DNA of 64,000 nt from Oreohelix idahoensis (GCA_024509875.1 JAMPIV010006398.1:124001-188000); one strand, 5' to 3'. Shown: positions 45,311-57,599, counted from the stretch's first letter. Program-made: numbers and translations. Notes: generated by a model not told the origin, from the sequence alone.

Positions 45311-45697
45311 ATATGCTCCATACATCGTAACGGATGACAAAGTAAAAGGTATGAGTGAATTGATAAACTTTAAAAAAATTGAATGAATAATATTAAGAGC
45401 ACAATTATTTTTAAGTAGTACATATACTCGTCAAAATAATGATGTGGGAAAAACTAAAGCAAACGTCTTAACCTTTCAGCATCTGCAGCACATTTAGAGG
45501 ACTGCTGAACTCATTTTGTTGTTTCTGAATGAAGTTATATTGCTCATTTTGTCAAGTTTTGAAGAAAAAAATTATATTGGCTTTTTTTTTTCAAGGGATG
45601 TAATTTATACTTTATCAAAGGGTAACAATCAAACGGCAAAAAAAAATAATAACAATAAAATATATTGTGTTTTTTGGACACTTTACTATATATTTTC
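45311..45697. other. No recognisable gene
   Basis: AT-rich spacer left of the 480-bp satellite array. No motif was found. Confidence 0.35.
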
Positions 45698-48600
45698 TAC
45701 AAATAAGGGAGGGAAACCTGAGGCCTGTAAACAGTAAATTAATATGAAATTAATATGAAACAAATATAAAGGTATGTTATCAGGCACTCGCAGGAAATAA
45801 AGAAGTAGAACACCAGAGACAACAGAAAAACAACAGACATGAGTGGCTTACCCAGGATTTGAACACTGGACCTTCCGTGCGACAACCCCGCCTAGCCATG
45901 CAAGCGAATCACACTATCCGCTCTGCCATCTACGCATCATCAAAAAATGATGTCAATGGCAGGTCAATAGTGCGAACCACAATACACGACACCAGAAGTC
46001 CTCATGGGCAGTTCAGCCTATTAATGACGCAATCACTTCTGTTGTATTTCTATCAAGCAGTATAGGCCGAATCCAACAAGACCCTTAGGACCTTAATACT
46101 GTGTCCAGTAAATGATAGTAGACTAGAACAGTGAGAACAGGATAGTGGGTAGGTTTGGTATTGTACAAACATTTATTACAAATAAGGGAGGGAAACCTGA
46201 GGCCTGTAAACAGTAAATTAATATGAAATTAATATGAAACAAATATAAAGGTATGTTATCAGGCACTCGCAGGAAATAAAGAAGTAGAACACCAGACAAC
46301 AGAAAAACAACAGACATGAGTGGCTTACCCAGGATTTGAACACTGGACCTTCCGTGCGACAACCCCGCCTAGCCATGCAAGCGAATCACACTATCCGCTC
46401 TGCCATCTACGCATCATCAAAAATGATGTTTCAATGGCAGGTCAATAGTGCGAACCACAATACACGACACCAGAAGTCCTCCATGGGCAGTTCAGCCTAT
46501 TAATGACGCAATCACTTCTGTTGTATTTCTATCAAGCAGTATAGGCCGAATCCAACAAGACCCTTAGGACCTTAATACTGTGTCCAGTAAATGATAGTAG
46601 ACTAGAACAGTGAGAACAGGATAGTGGGTAGGTTTGGTATTGTACAAACATTTATTACAAATAAGGGAGGGAAACCTGAGGCCTGTAAACAGTAAATTAA
46701 TATGAAATTAATATGAAACAAATATAAAGGTATGTTATCAGGCACTCGCAGGAAATAAAGAAGTAGAACACCAGACAACAGAAAAACAACAGACATGAGT
46801 GGCTTACCCAGGATTTGAACACTGGACCTTCCGTGCGACAACCCCGCCTAGCTATGCAAGCGAATCACACTATCCGCTCTGCCATCTACGCATCATCAAA
46901 AAATGATGTTTCAATGGCAGGTCAATAGTGCGAACCACAATACACGACACCAGAAGTCCTCCATGGGCAGTTCAGCCTATTAATGACGCAATCACTTCTG
47001 TTGTATTTTCTATCAAGCAGTATAGGCCGAATCCAACAAGACCCTTAGGACCTTAATACTGTGTCCAGTAAATGATAGTAGACTAGAACAGTGAGAACAG
47101 GATAGTGGGTAGGTTTGGTATTGTACAAACATTTATTACAAATAAGGGAGGGAAACCTGAGGCCTGTAAACAGTAAATTAATATGAAATTAATATGAAAC
47201 AAATATAAAGGTATGTTATCAGGCACTCGCAGGAAATAAAGAAGTAGAACACCAGACAACAGAAAAACAACAGACATGAGTGGCTTACCCAGGATTTGAA
47301 CACTGGACCTTCCGTGCGACAACCCCGCCTAGCATGCAAGCGAATCACACTATCCGCTCTGCCATCTACGCATCATCAAAAAATGATGTTTCAATGGCAG
47401 GTCAATAGTGCGAACCACAATACACGACACCAGAAGTCCTCCATGGGCAGTTCAGCCTATTAATGACGCAATCACTTCTGTTGTATTTCTATCAAGCAGT
47501 ATAGGCCGAATCCAACAAGACCCTTAGGACCTTAATACTTTGTCCAGTAAATGATAGTAGACTAGAACAGTGAGAACAGGATAGTGGGTAGGTTTGGTAT
47601 TGTACAAACATTTATTACAAATAAGGGAGGGAAACCTGAGGCCTGTAAACAGTAAATTAATATGAAATTAATATGAAACAAATATAAAGGTATGTTATCA
47701 GGCACTCGCAGGAAATAAAGAAGTAGAACACCAGACAACAGAAAAACAACAGACATGAGTGGCTTACCCAGGATTTGAACACTGGACCTTCCGTGCGACA
47801 ACCCCGCCTAGCCATGCAAGCGAATCACACTATCCGCTCTGCCATCTACGCATCATCAAAAAAATGATGTTTCAATGGCAGGTCAATAGTGCGAACCACA
47901 ATACACGACACCAGAAGTCCTCCATGGGCAGTTCAGCCTATTAATGACGCAATCACTTCTGTTGTATTTCTATCAAGCAGTATAGGCCGAATCCAACAAG
48001 ACCCTTAGGACCTTAATACTGTGTCCAGTAAATGATAGTAGACTAGAACAGTGAGAACAGGAGAGTGGGTAGGTTTGGTATTGTACAAACATTTATTACA
48101 AATAAGGGAGGGAAACCTGAGGCCTGTAAACAGTAAATTAATATGAAATTAATATGAAACAAATATAAAGGTATGTTATCAGGCACTCGCAGGAAATAAA
48201 GAAGTAGAACACCAGACAACAGAAAAACAACAGACATGAGTGGCTTACCCAGGATTTGAAACTGGACCTTCCGTGCGACAACCCCGCCTAGCCATGCAAG
48301 CGAATCACACTATCCGCTCTGCCATCTACGCATCATCAAAAAATGATGTTTCAATGGCAGGTCAATAGTGCGAACCACAATACACGACACCAGAAGTCCT
48401 CCATGGGCAGTTCAGCCTATTAATGACGCAATCACTTCTGTTGTATTTCTATCAAGCAGTATAGGCCGAATCCAACAAGACCCTTAGGACCTTAATACTG
48501 TGTCCAGTAAATGATAGTAGACTAGAACAGTGAGAACAGGATAGTGGGTAGGTTTGGTATTGTACAAACATTTATTACAAATAAGGGAGGGAAACCTGAG

Positions 48601-51536
48601 GCCTGTAAACAGTAAATTAATATGAAATTAATATGAAACAAATATAAAGGTATGTTATCAGGCACTCGCAGGAAATAAAGAAGTAGAACACCAGACAACA
48701 GAAAAACAACAGACATGAGTGGCTTACCCAGGATTTGAACACTGGACCTTCCGTGCGACGACCCCGCCTAGCCATGCAAGCGAATCACACTATCCGCTCT
48801 GCCATCTACGCATCATCAAAAAATGATGTTTCAATGGCAGGTCAATAGTGCGAACCACAATACACGACACCAGAAGTCCTCCATGGGCAGTTCAGCCTAT
48901 TAATGACGCAATCACTTCTGTTGTATTTCTATCAAGCAGTATAGGCCGAATCCAACAAGACCCTTAGGGGACCTTAATACTGTGTCCAGTAAATGATAGT
49001 AGACTAGAACAGTGAGAACAGGATAGTGGGTAGGTTTGGTATTGTACAAACATTTATTACAAATAAGGGAGGGAAACCTGAGGCCTGTAAACAGTAAATT
49101 AATATGAAATTAATATGAAACAAATATAAAGGTATGTTATCAGGCACTCGCAGGAAATAAAGAAGTAGAACACCAGACAACAGAAAAACAACAGACATGA
49201 GTGGCTTACCCAGGATTTGAACACTGGACCTTCCTTGCGACAACCCCGCCTAGCCATGCAAGCGAATCACACTATCCGCTCTGCCATCTACGCATCATCA
49301 AAAAATGATGTTTCAATGGCAGGTCAATAGTGCGAACCACAATACACGACACCAGAAGTCCTCCATGGGCAGTTCAGCCTATTAATGACGCAATCACTTC
49401 TGTTGTATTTCTATCAAGCAGTATAGGCCGAATCCAACAAGACCCTTAGGACCTTAATACTGTGTCCAGTAAATGATAGTAGACTAGAACAGTGAGAACA
49501 GGATAGTGGGTAGGTTTGGTATTGTACAAACATTTATTACAAATAAGGGAGGGAAACCTGAGGCCTGTAAACAGTAAATTAATATGAAATTAATATGAAA
49601 CAAATATAAAGGTATGTTATCAGGCACTCGCAGGTAATAAAGAAGTAGAACACCAGACAACAGAAAAACAACAGACATGAGTGGCTTACCCAGGATTTGA
49701 ACACTGGACCTTCCGTGCGACAACCCCGCCTAGCCATGCAAGCGAATCACACTATCCGCTCTGCCATCTACGCATCATCAAAAAAATGATGTTTCAATGG
49801 CAGGTCAATAGTGCGAACCACAATACACGACACCAGAAGTCCTCCATGGGCAGTTCAGCCTATTAATGACGCAATCACTTCTGTTGTATTTCTATCAAGC
49901 AGTATAGGCCGAATCCAACAAGACCCTTAGGACCTTAATACTGTGTCCAGTAAATGATAGTAGACTAGAACAGTGAGAACAGGATAGTGGGTAGGTTTGG
50001 TATTGTACAAACATTTATTACAAATAAGGGAGGGAAACCTGAGGCCTGTAAACAGTAAATTAATATGAAATTAATATGAAACAAATATAAAGGTATGTTA
50101 TCAGGCACTCGCAGGAAATAAAGAAGTAGAACACCAGACAACAGAAAAACAACAGACATGAGTGGCTTACCCAGGATTTGAACACTGGACCTTCCGTGCC
50201 ACAACCCCGCCTAGCCATGCAAGCGAATCACACTATCCGCTCTGCCATCTAGGCATCGTCAAAAAATGAAGTTTCAATGGCAGGTCAATAGTGCGAACCA
50301 CAATACACGACACCAGAAGTCCTCCATGGGCAGTTCAGCCTATTAATGACGCAATCACTTCTGTTGTATTTCTATCAAGCAGTATAGGCCGAATCCAACA
50401 AGACCCTTAGGACCTTAATACTGTGTCCCGTAAATGATAGTAGACTAGAACAGTGAGAACAGGATAGTGGGTAGGTTTGGTATTGTACAAACATTTATTA
50501 CAAATAAGGGAGGGAAACCTGAGGCCTGTAAACAGTAAATTAATATGAAATTAATATGAAACAAATATAAAGGTATGTTATCAGGCACTCGCAGGAAATA
50601 AAGAAGTAGAACACCAGACAACAGAAAAACAACAGACATGAGTGGCTTACCCAGGATTTGAACACTGGACCTTCCGTGCGACAACCCCGCCTAGCCATGC
50701 AAGCGAATCACACTATCCGCTCTGCCATCTACGCATCATCAAAAAATGATGTTTCAATGGCAGGTCAATAGTGCGAACCACAATACACGACACCAGAAGT
50801 CCTCCATGGGCAGTTCAGCCTATTAATGACGCAATCACTTCTGTTGTATTTCTATCAAGCAGTATAGGCCGAATCCAACAAGACCCTTAGGACCTTAATA
50901 CTGTGTCCAGTAAATGATAGTAGACTAGAACAGTGAGAACAGGATAGTGGGTAGGTTTGGTATTGTACAAACATTTATTACAAATAAGGGAGGGAAACCT
51001 GAGGCCTGTAAACAGTAAATTAATATGAAATTAATATGAAACAAATATAAAGGTATGTTATCAGGCACTCGCAGGAAATAAAGAAGTAGAACACCAGACA
51101 ACAGAAAAACAACAGACATGAGTGGCTTACCCAGGATTTGAACACTGGACCTTCCGTGCGACAACCCCGCCTAGCCATGCAAGCGAATCACACTATCCGC
51201 TCTGCCATCTATGCATCATCAAAAAATGATGTTTCAATGGCAGGTCAATAGTGCGAACCACAATACACGACACCAGAAGTCCTCCATGGGCAGTTCAGCC
51301 TATTAATGACGCAATCACTTCTGTTGTATTTCTATCAAGCAGTATAGGCCAAATCCAACAAGACCCTTAGGACCTTAATACTGTGTCCAGTAAATGATAG
51401 TAGACTAGAACAGTGAGAACAGGATAGTGGGTAGGTTTGGTATTGTACAAACATTTATTACAAATAAGGGAGGGAAACCTGAGGCCTGTAAACAGTAAAT
51501 TAATATGAAATTAATATGAAACACATATAAAGGTAT
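45698..51536 (-). repeat. 480-bp satellite, about 12 copies, containing a tRNA-like SINE head
   Basis: Units of 479-482 bp repeat head to tail from ACAAATAAGGGAGGGAAACC onward, almost identical to one another (scattered point changes and one- or two-base indels, most in the poly-A near ATCATCAAAAAATGATG). On the minus strand each unit holds GATGGCAGAGCGGATAGTGT (box A-like) and AGTGTTCAAATCCTGGGTAA (box B) about 45 bp apart, the layout of a tRNA-derived SINE. A recurrent 79-codon frame (MSHGRSSVQILGKPLMSVVF...) is only the SINE read through and is not a gene. The last unit is partial and ends at 51536. Confidence 0.95.
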
Positions 51537-51589
51537 GTATATATTTTCTATTTATTACTTAAAATGTAGTTTTGTAAATTTGGTGCGTA

Positions 51590-52125
51590 AAAGATGCGCG
51601 CTGTATTAAGCTTCGTGCAGTTTAGTGCAAATTCCAGAAGCGCTCAACTCTTATTTAATTTTCAAACTGCAACAAATTGTTTGTGGGACAGGACGGACGT
51701 TCATAGAGAATTATATCCAATATACCATAATACCCACCGTAAGTACTTCGGTTGGTCGGTCAGTCACATGTTGCACACCGTCAATTGCGCACTTTTTCTA
51801 TTTTCGAGAGAGAGTACATTAACTTTCAACCACAGGGTGTGCAACTTTTGTTGAAAGTTAGACAATAATTGTTTTGTTTCCCCTTATATGTACTCTCACG
51901 AAAATAGAAAAGTGTGACGGGGTGCATTAAATCAACAGACACTCAAGATACTCTTCTGTCCAGTTTCATTCAGGAAACGGATTTAACTCATCATTTTTCG
52001 TAAAAATAACTTTAAAATGTAAGTTTCTGATTGTTTCTTCAGGACAAAATTTTAATTTAAAGTATTGCAGACTTATTATTGTGGATCAAAATGATAAGAT
52101 GACTAAAAAGAAAGAAACGATCGCG
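51590..52125 (+). mobile_element. Fold-back element, copy 1
   Basis: It shares, in opposite orientation, most of its sequence with 55950-56345: GCACACCGTCA, GCGCACTTTTTCTATTTTCG, GTACATTAACTTTCAACCAC, TTGAAAGTTAGACAATAATTG and AAGTTTCTGATTGTTTCTTC occur in reverse order there. The central part folds back on itself, but less perfectly than in copy 2. No coding sequence was seen. Confidence 0.6.
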
Positions 52126-52129
52126 TCAA

Positions 52130-52661
52130 GCAAGACTATAGAAGAAGCAGCAATGTAAGACGTGTAACAGAAACAACACACCATAATTAAAAACCTGCCA
52201 GTTTTGGTGGGTTGTTGCTAGTTGTATCATAATTTCAAAACTCCACGACTCACACAGCAAAACAGAAAATAACGTGGCACCGTGGATGCGTACTGGGAGA
52301 GAAGATAACATCTAGGCCAGCGTTAAGATATTACGGCCTCTCATTATGTGAGAAGAAGAAAGGAATCGGCCTACAAAACAAAGACAAAGGAAGATAACGC
52401 TAGAAGTAAGAAGATAACATCAAGACATGGACAGGAAAGAGTGTATCGTTGTGTACAATAAAGACATGAGATGGAAGACGTTGAAGATCCATCCCAGCCG
52501 ATTTACGATTCAAAGATGGCTACTACTACAGATACAGCTACTGCTATCTAATAACTACAGGTACAACAACAATTACTACTACTAATACATCTACAATGTC
52601 TACCTCTACTTCTACAGCTATTGACGCTGCTGCTCTTACTACTACTACTTCTACTACTCCG

Positions 52662-52698
<37 letters not shown>

Positions 52699-53270
52699 TT
52701 AAGTTCCCTTCCTCTTTTCCTGTCATTCTAATAACAATACTATACTATTGCGGTTATGACTGCTACTAAGATAAATATTAATATCACTACTTTTTCTACT
52801 TCATTATCTTTTATAATGTCTTTTCACCATCACGTTTTTATTATTTGTCTCCTCTTCATCTTCCTCCATTCTCCCACGCCCAGTTTACAAGTTATACTTA
52901 TATAAGGCGACCGAAAAGTCACTGCACACCAACCAATATCAAATCACAGGCTGCTCTTTGTAGTTAGAGATTTCTCAGAGTCGATTAATTACACCCATAA
53001 ACTTCAATACAGCGTGTAGATAGATCCCAGTCTAATCACCACATATGCAAACATTATTGAGATAAAATATTATATTCCAATTTCAGCCATTAGCGCCAGA
53101 CCACGATCAATATTAATATCAAGTAAGGGGGTCACTTAATAAACCGTAAACACCAGAATGCAATATTCACGGTTCATTTATGTTAACTTTTTTAAAACAA
53201 AACAAAACAGAAAACAAACAAACAAGTCTTGATTCCCAGGCCCAAGAATAGTTTTTCAGGTCACAGGATA
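52130..53270. other. No gene; (TAC)n microsatellite at about 52560-52700
   Basis: It contains a run of CTA/TAC triplets that ends in about twelve perfect units near 52660-52698. The remainder is unassigned AT-rich sequence. Confidence 0.5.
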
Positions 53271-53279
53271 AAAGCACCT

Positions 53280-53625
53280 GTTTCCCAGAGCCAGACAATA
53301 TGAAGTAAACAAAGAGGGAGACCTGTGAGTTGTAACCAGGTAAAGATATTAAGTGAAACGTAACTCAAACCATTAGAGCGTTTACATCGGGACACATGCC
53401 GTAATATTACCGATAGATTTTGTATCCAACGGAGCGCGCCTTTCCAAAACGAGTCAAAATTTTCGAAATAGTAAAAATTAAAAATGAATAAATGGTACGC
53501 ACTATACGAAAGGAAGAAAGAAAGAAAGACAGAAAGAAAGTAAAGACTAGGCAACAGAAAAGCAACAGAAATGAAAGACACCCCAGGAGTTTGAAGCACA
53601 GACCAGGTTTAATAACACAAATTGA
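53280..53625 (-). mobile_element. Diverged dispersed relative of the 480-bp satellite unit
   Basis: The segments AACAAAGAGGGAGACCTGTG and CTAGGCAACAGAAAAGCAAC, then CCCCAGGAGTTTGAAGCACA, match the satellite's AAATAAGGGAGGGAAACCTG, CACCAGACAACAGAAAAACA and CCCAGGATTTGAACACTGGA in the same order. It is therefore a single, diverged copy of the SINE from which the satellite arose, or of the satellite itself. Confidence 0.5.
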
Positions 53626-53909
53626 CTATCACTTCTATTGCTTGTCATTTGTTTAATGTTGTCCTTCTGACTGTCTTTCTTGTGACTGACTATGATTTAC
53701 CCGTGATTGTTATTTATTTATGCCAGTATTAGGTATTTAGGAAAAAAACAACCTCAAAATTAACAATAATTAATATCCTACCACAATGGCCAAAGGGGCA
53801 ATACTTTCGTTACACACTTTATTTTTATACTTGATCATTTTTGTACAAGTATCTAATTCAGAACTGGGTTTTATGATCTACCATTACAAACCTATTGAGA
53901 TAAAAATCT

Positions 53910-54648
53910 ACAATCAAGAATTTGTGGTCGGAGTGGCTAAACGTATGGCGTCCTCCTCGAATTCTAAAAGTACCGGGTTCGATTCCCAGTACAGGGAATA
54001 TAATTATAATTTATGGAAATTATTTTCATAACCAGTAGCCCTAATGATGTCATACTCCCCCCCCCCCCCTAGTTCCTGGGTAGTGAGACGAGATATCTAG
54101 CCTTCTCGGATATTGGCGAAAAAATAGGAGGTCCTGTGTGCAAATTGCGTTCGTTAAAAACCCTTCTGCAATTGGAAATCGTAAAGAGTAGGCACTACGG
54201 CCGCTGCCCTGGCAAAACATTTAACAGTTAGGAAACCTAGCCCACCATAACAAATATTTATAGTACGTGTGATTCCTGATCACACACTGGGATTCTCGCC
54301 AGTGCTACGAAGTGCGTGCACTGTGCTGGGATCATCTTTGTGTGATCTAAGGGAGAAGATGGGAGGAGATCGGAGCACTGATGGAGTTGTCCGTGTGCAA
54401 TGAAGAAAGTCCTTAAAACCAAACCAAACTATACTAAACTAAACCAAACCAAACCAAACCAAACCAAACTATACTAAACCAAACCAAACCAAACTAAACT
54501 AAACCAAACCAAACTATACCAAACTGAACCAAACAAAACCAAACCAAACTATACTAAACTAAACCAAACCAAACCAAACTATACTAAACTAAACCAAACC
54601 AAACCAAACCAAACCAAACTATACTAAACCAAACCAAACAATCAAGAA
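53910..54648 (+). mobile_element. tRNA-derived SINE with long AAACC tail and 11-bp target duplication
   Basis: ACAATCAAGAA at 53910-53920 and 54638-54648 bounds a 717-bp element. The head has GGAGTGGCTAAACG (box A-like) and GGGTTCGATTCCC (box B). The body runs to GTGCAATGAAGAAAGTCCTT. From about 54415 the tail is an expanded AAACC repeat of about 220 bp with interspersed ACTATACTAAACT variants. A run of 13 C lies near 54057. Confidence 0.85.
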
Positions 54649-54649
54649 A

Positions 54650-54920
54650 TGAAAGACTTTCATAATTGGGTGCTGGCTTAGAGTAGAAGGTTTGAAATGG
54701 TCCTACAAGATGATAAAGTCGTACTAGCGGCAAGAACCGGACAAGCATTAGTGGAACTGCAGATTGGAAGGAAATGCTGGTGATGACAAGGACACACACT
54801 GAGAAAATCTGTTAATAGCTTTACTAGGCAGTCCTTTGTTCTGGAATCCCGTGTGTGAGAAGCAGAAGAAGTCCGAAAAACCCACGCAGACGAGAATTGC
54901 AAATAGAAATTATAATGATG
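54650..54920 (+). pseudogene. LINE C-terminal scrap
   Basis: The plus strand encodes LRKSVNSFTRQSFVLESRV after a weak upstream match, the SITRQSLxWNP segment of RTE-like LINE tails. Stops are present. It resembles the copy at 57.2 kb. Confidence 0.5.
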
Positions 54921-55238
54921 ACAAAGACCCGGAAAGACCTACAGCTGATGACACGTGACATAACGACCTTGGCAATACGCTTGGATGCCGACCCCTGGTA
55001 TAAACACTTCATGCTATAACTTTCTACCCTTTGCAGACATTTCGTCTATCTTTCAGATTTACGACCCTCATGAAGCATGAGCGCCAATGTTGATGTAGCC
55101 TCGAACGAAGGAACAAAATCTCTATTTTCATCAGGGTAAAGAAATAGGCATTAGTGCCTTGTTGTCATTTCTGCCCTGGAATAATACGATTCTCACGGTG
55201 TTTTCAAACTTGAGCATTCTTAACTACAACAGTAAATA
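54921..55238. other. No recognisable gene
   Basis: Plain sequence between a LINE scrap and a hAT MITE. Confidence 0.3.
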
Positions 55239-55466
55239 GTTAATATCAGAGCTGTGGAGTCGCAGTCGTGGAGTCGGTAGGTTTGTTAGTGGAGTTTGTT
55301 AGTGGAGTTTGAGTCGGTAAAAAAAAGTCCGGATTCTGACTCAAGAATTGTATGCCATATTACTAGTAAAAACTGTAGTCGGAGTCGGGAGTCTGAGTAG
55401 AATTTTAAAATGTGAGGAGTCGAAGTCAGAAAATTGTTTGGCCCACCCCACAACCCTGGTTAATAT
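55239..55466. mobile_element. hAT-type MITE with 8-bp target duplication
   Basis: GTTAATAT at 55239-55246 and 55459-55466 bounds a 212-bp element. Its ends are imperfect inverted repeats (CAGAGCTGTGGAGTCG versus CAGGGTTGTGGGGTGG, outer strand). It has many GGAGTC/GAGTCGG motifs and no coding capacity. Eight-base duplications and CAG-type ends are diagnostic of hAT elements. Confidence 0.82.
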
Positions 55467-55523
55467 TAACACTGCATTCACTAATGTAACACACACAGAC
55501 ACCCACAACACAAACACTGAGAT

Positions 55524-55526
<3 letters not shown>

Positions 55527-55581
<55 letters not shown>
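55527..55581. repeat. (GA)n microsatellite
   Basis: About 27 uninterrupted GA units, followed by AAGAAAGAGG. Confidence 0.95.
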
Positions 55582-55584
<3 letters not shown>

Positions 55585-55644
55585 AAGAGGGGGAACCATG
55601 AAGCAATAACACATTATAATTATATTTAATGCTATACTATTTAA

Positions 55645-55905
55645 GAGTAGGCGCCATGTGGTTCCCGGGGGCCTCTGAAGAGACAAATAAACCACAGGAC
55701 TACTGCACACTCAAGCATGTCGTACAAGGCGACTAATATGTGATTCTTAATGGGGCTGGCAATCTCGTCATGTAAAACAAATAAGAAATAAACCAATGCT
55801 GCAGGAGCATGTGAAAGTTTGGTGCGGGCTTCCTGCAAGGGGACCCGCTAAAGTGGTGTCTCTGTGCTCCGGAAGGAACGTAAAGGAAAATTATGATTTA
55901 ACTAG
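55645..55905 (+). mobile_element. SINE-like element 'S'
   Basis: One of the clearest copies: GGTTCCCGGGGGCCTCTGAA, CTCAAGCATGTCGTACAAGG, CGACTAATATGTGATTCTTA, GGGGCTGGCAATCTCGTCAT, GTGCGGGCTTCCTGCAAGGG, CTCTGTGCTCCGGAAGGAAC. Confidence 0.7.
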
Positions 55906-55949
55906 TAATAACCCGTCAAAATTGACAGGTTTTTAATTGCAGCCAACTT

Positions 55950-56345
55950 ATCATTTCGATCCATAATAATAAGTATGCAATACTTTAAATTAAAATGTTG
56001 TCCTGAAGAAACAATTGAAAACTTACATTTTTAGGTTATTTTTAAGAAAAATAATGAGTTAAATCCGTTTGGCGAATGAAACTTGAAAGAAGAGTATCTT
56101 GATTGTTGATTTAATCTGCATCTCCACACCTTCCTGTCTCCAGTTCATCAAACTGTTCATGCACACCGTCATTTGCGCACTTTTCTATTTTCGGGAGATT
56201 ACATATAAGGGAAACAATACAATTATTGTCTAACTTTCAACCACAGTTGCACCCCTTAGCTGTGGTTGAAAGTTAATGTACTCTCAGGAAAATAGAAAAG
56301 TGCGCAAATGACGGTGTGCATGTGACCGACCGACCGACGTATTTA
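55950..56345 (-). mobile_element. Fold-back element, copy 2, with 34-bp inverted arms
   Basis: Perfect inverted arms lie at 56158-56191 and 56289-56322 (CATGCACACCGTCATTTGCG and the rest of the arm). A second, inner pair (AACTTTCAACCACAG and CTGTGGTTGAAAGTT) surrounds a 13-base loop. The flanking body matches copy 1 at 51590-52125 in reverse orientation. Confidence 0.7.
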
Positions 56346-56349
56346 CGGC

Positions 56350-57040
56350 GGGAATTATGGTATTGGAGGATAGTAGATGCTCATATCAACCTTGTATTAA
56401 CTAAAAGAGCGTTGCCAGTTAGTTGAATTTTCCAACTTTTACGAATTCGATGTATGAATATAGGTTTCTTTGGAATAGGACACCTGCATCAAATCACTCA
56501 TATGCTTTTGTAGCGGCAGTCTCTGTAGCACTTTGTCTTACATGAAGTTGCCACACTTACGATAGCTGCAATATTTGCTTTGGAAACAAACAAAGTTGTT
56601 TGAGTCAGATTTGACTTAGATTAAGTATCGAACGTTTGCAATAAACTCGCCGATATTTATACATATCGAATCTCCCTCGATCTAGCCGGCAGCTAATAAA
56701 AGGCTCGACTCTTTGATAGAATATATTTTTACAACCCAGAAGAACGCAGAGCATGCACCAGATATCCTGTTGCCAATCTCCGTAAACAGGAAGTGACAAT
56801 TACGCGTAAATGAAGTACAAGGAATCGAAGAAAATCAATTTCGAATATTTGTTAACAGTATTCCCATGCGTTGCTAATATCGCTCATATTGCTATAGATG
56901 GCAGTATTCGCAGTAAAAGAACAAAGGTATCATTTTTTTAAATTTCTGCAGACGATATTAAGAAAGAGACCCTATGGAGTTTAAGATATGCATTATGAAA
57001 AGTCATTGCGCCTTATCAAAATGCTATAAACCGGTCATAA
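56350..57040. other. No recognisable gene
   Basis: AT-rich sequence without recognisable motif. Confidence 0.35.
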
Positions 57041-57410
57041 ATGGGTGCATAGAAGAATAGATGGAATGAAGTGGTATGACAAGATCACTAAAGTGGTATG
57101 ACAAGATCACTAAAGTGGTATGACAAGATCACTAAAGTGGTATGACAAGATCACTAAAGTGGTATGACAAGATCACTAAAGTGGTATGACAAGATCACTA
57201 AAGTGGAACTGATGACAAAAACTAGACAAGCGCCAGTTGAACAGGAGATGAGAAGAGGACACTGGAGATGGATAGGACACACATTGATGAGCCCTCTTAA
57301 TAGCATTACAAGGCAGTCCTTGTTCTGGAATAACCCGGGTTATAGAAGCAGAGGTACAACGAAAAACACACGAAGAAGAGAACTGAACGTACGCATTAAA
57401 GCACATACAG
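57040..57410 (+). pseudogene. RTE-like LINE C-terminus with an internal 22-bp minisatellite
   Basis: The plus strand encodes WYDKITKVELMTKTRQAPVE, MRRGHWRWIGHTLMSPLNSI and TRQSLFWNNPGYRSRGTTKN, then TRRREL. This is the C-terminal tail of an RTE-like LINE (pattern RRWRWIGHTLR, then SITRQSL, then the Arg-rich stretch). The codons for WYDKITK lie in a 22-bp repeat amplified six times, which breaks the frame upstream. Confidence 0.7.
57071..57202. repeat. 22-bp minisatellite, six perfect copies
   Basis: GTGGTATGACAAGATCACTA plus AA, repeated six times without a mismatch, followed by the unique continuation GTGGAACTGATG. Confidence 0.97.
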
Positions 57411-57477
57411 ACCAGGTGTATGCCACAGAGGTGGTTTCTGTAGGAAATTGCTTTGGCATGATGAGTATGTCAACCAC

Positions 57478-57535
57478 ATGTCTAGCCTTATGTTAGTCCT
57501 CTTTTACGACGATAACTGAGGGAGATGAAGTTCTT
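57478..57535 (-). mobile_element. Short fragment of SINE-like element 'S'
   Basis: The minus strand reads CATCTCCCTCAGTTATCGTC, GTAAAAGAGGACTAACATAA, matching the conserved centre of 'S'. Confidence 0.45.
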
Positions 57536-57599
57536 TTCCATTTTTTGTTCTCACCAGAGACCACGACGGAGGTACACGGGACTTAACCGAATTGGCTGT

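Noticed and set aside
46123..51164. Eleven near-identical 64-79-codon minus-strand frames (MSHGRSSVQI...)
   Set aside because: They repeat because the 480-bp satellite repeats, and the 'protein' reads through the tRNA-like box B. Not a gene family.
45840..51220. Canonical tRNA genes in the 480-bp units
   Set aside because: Box A- and box B-like motifs are present but the cloverleaf stems do not pair convincingly. It reads as a SINE head.
45698..51536. CRISPR-like array of regular repeats
   Set aside because: The repeats are 480 bp and contiguous with no unique spacers; the setting is eukaryotic.
54415..54637. Telomere-like repeat
   Set aside because: The AAACC pentamer with ACTATACT variants is bounded by a SINE target duplication and does not match the animal TTAGGG repeat.
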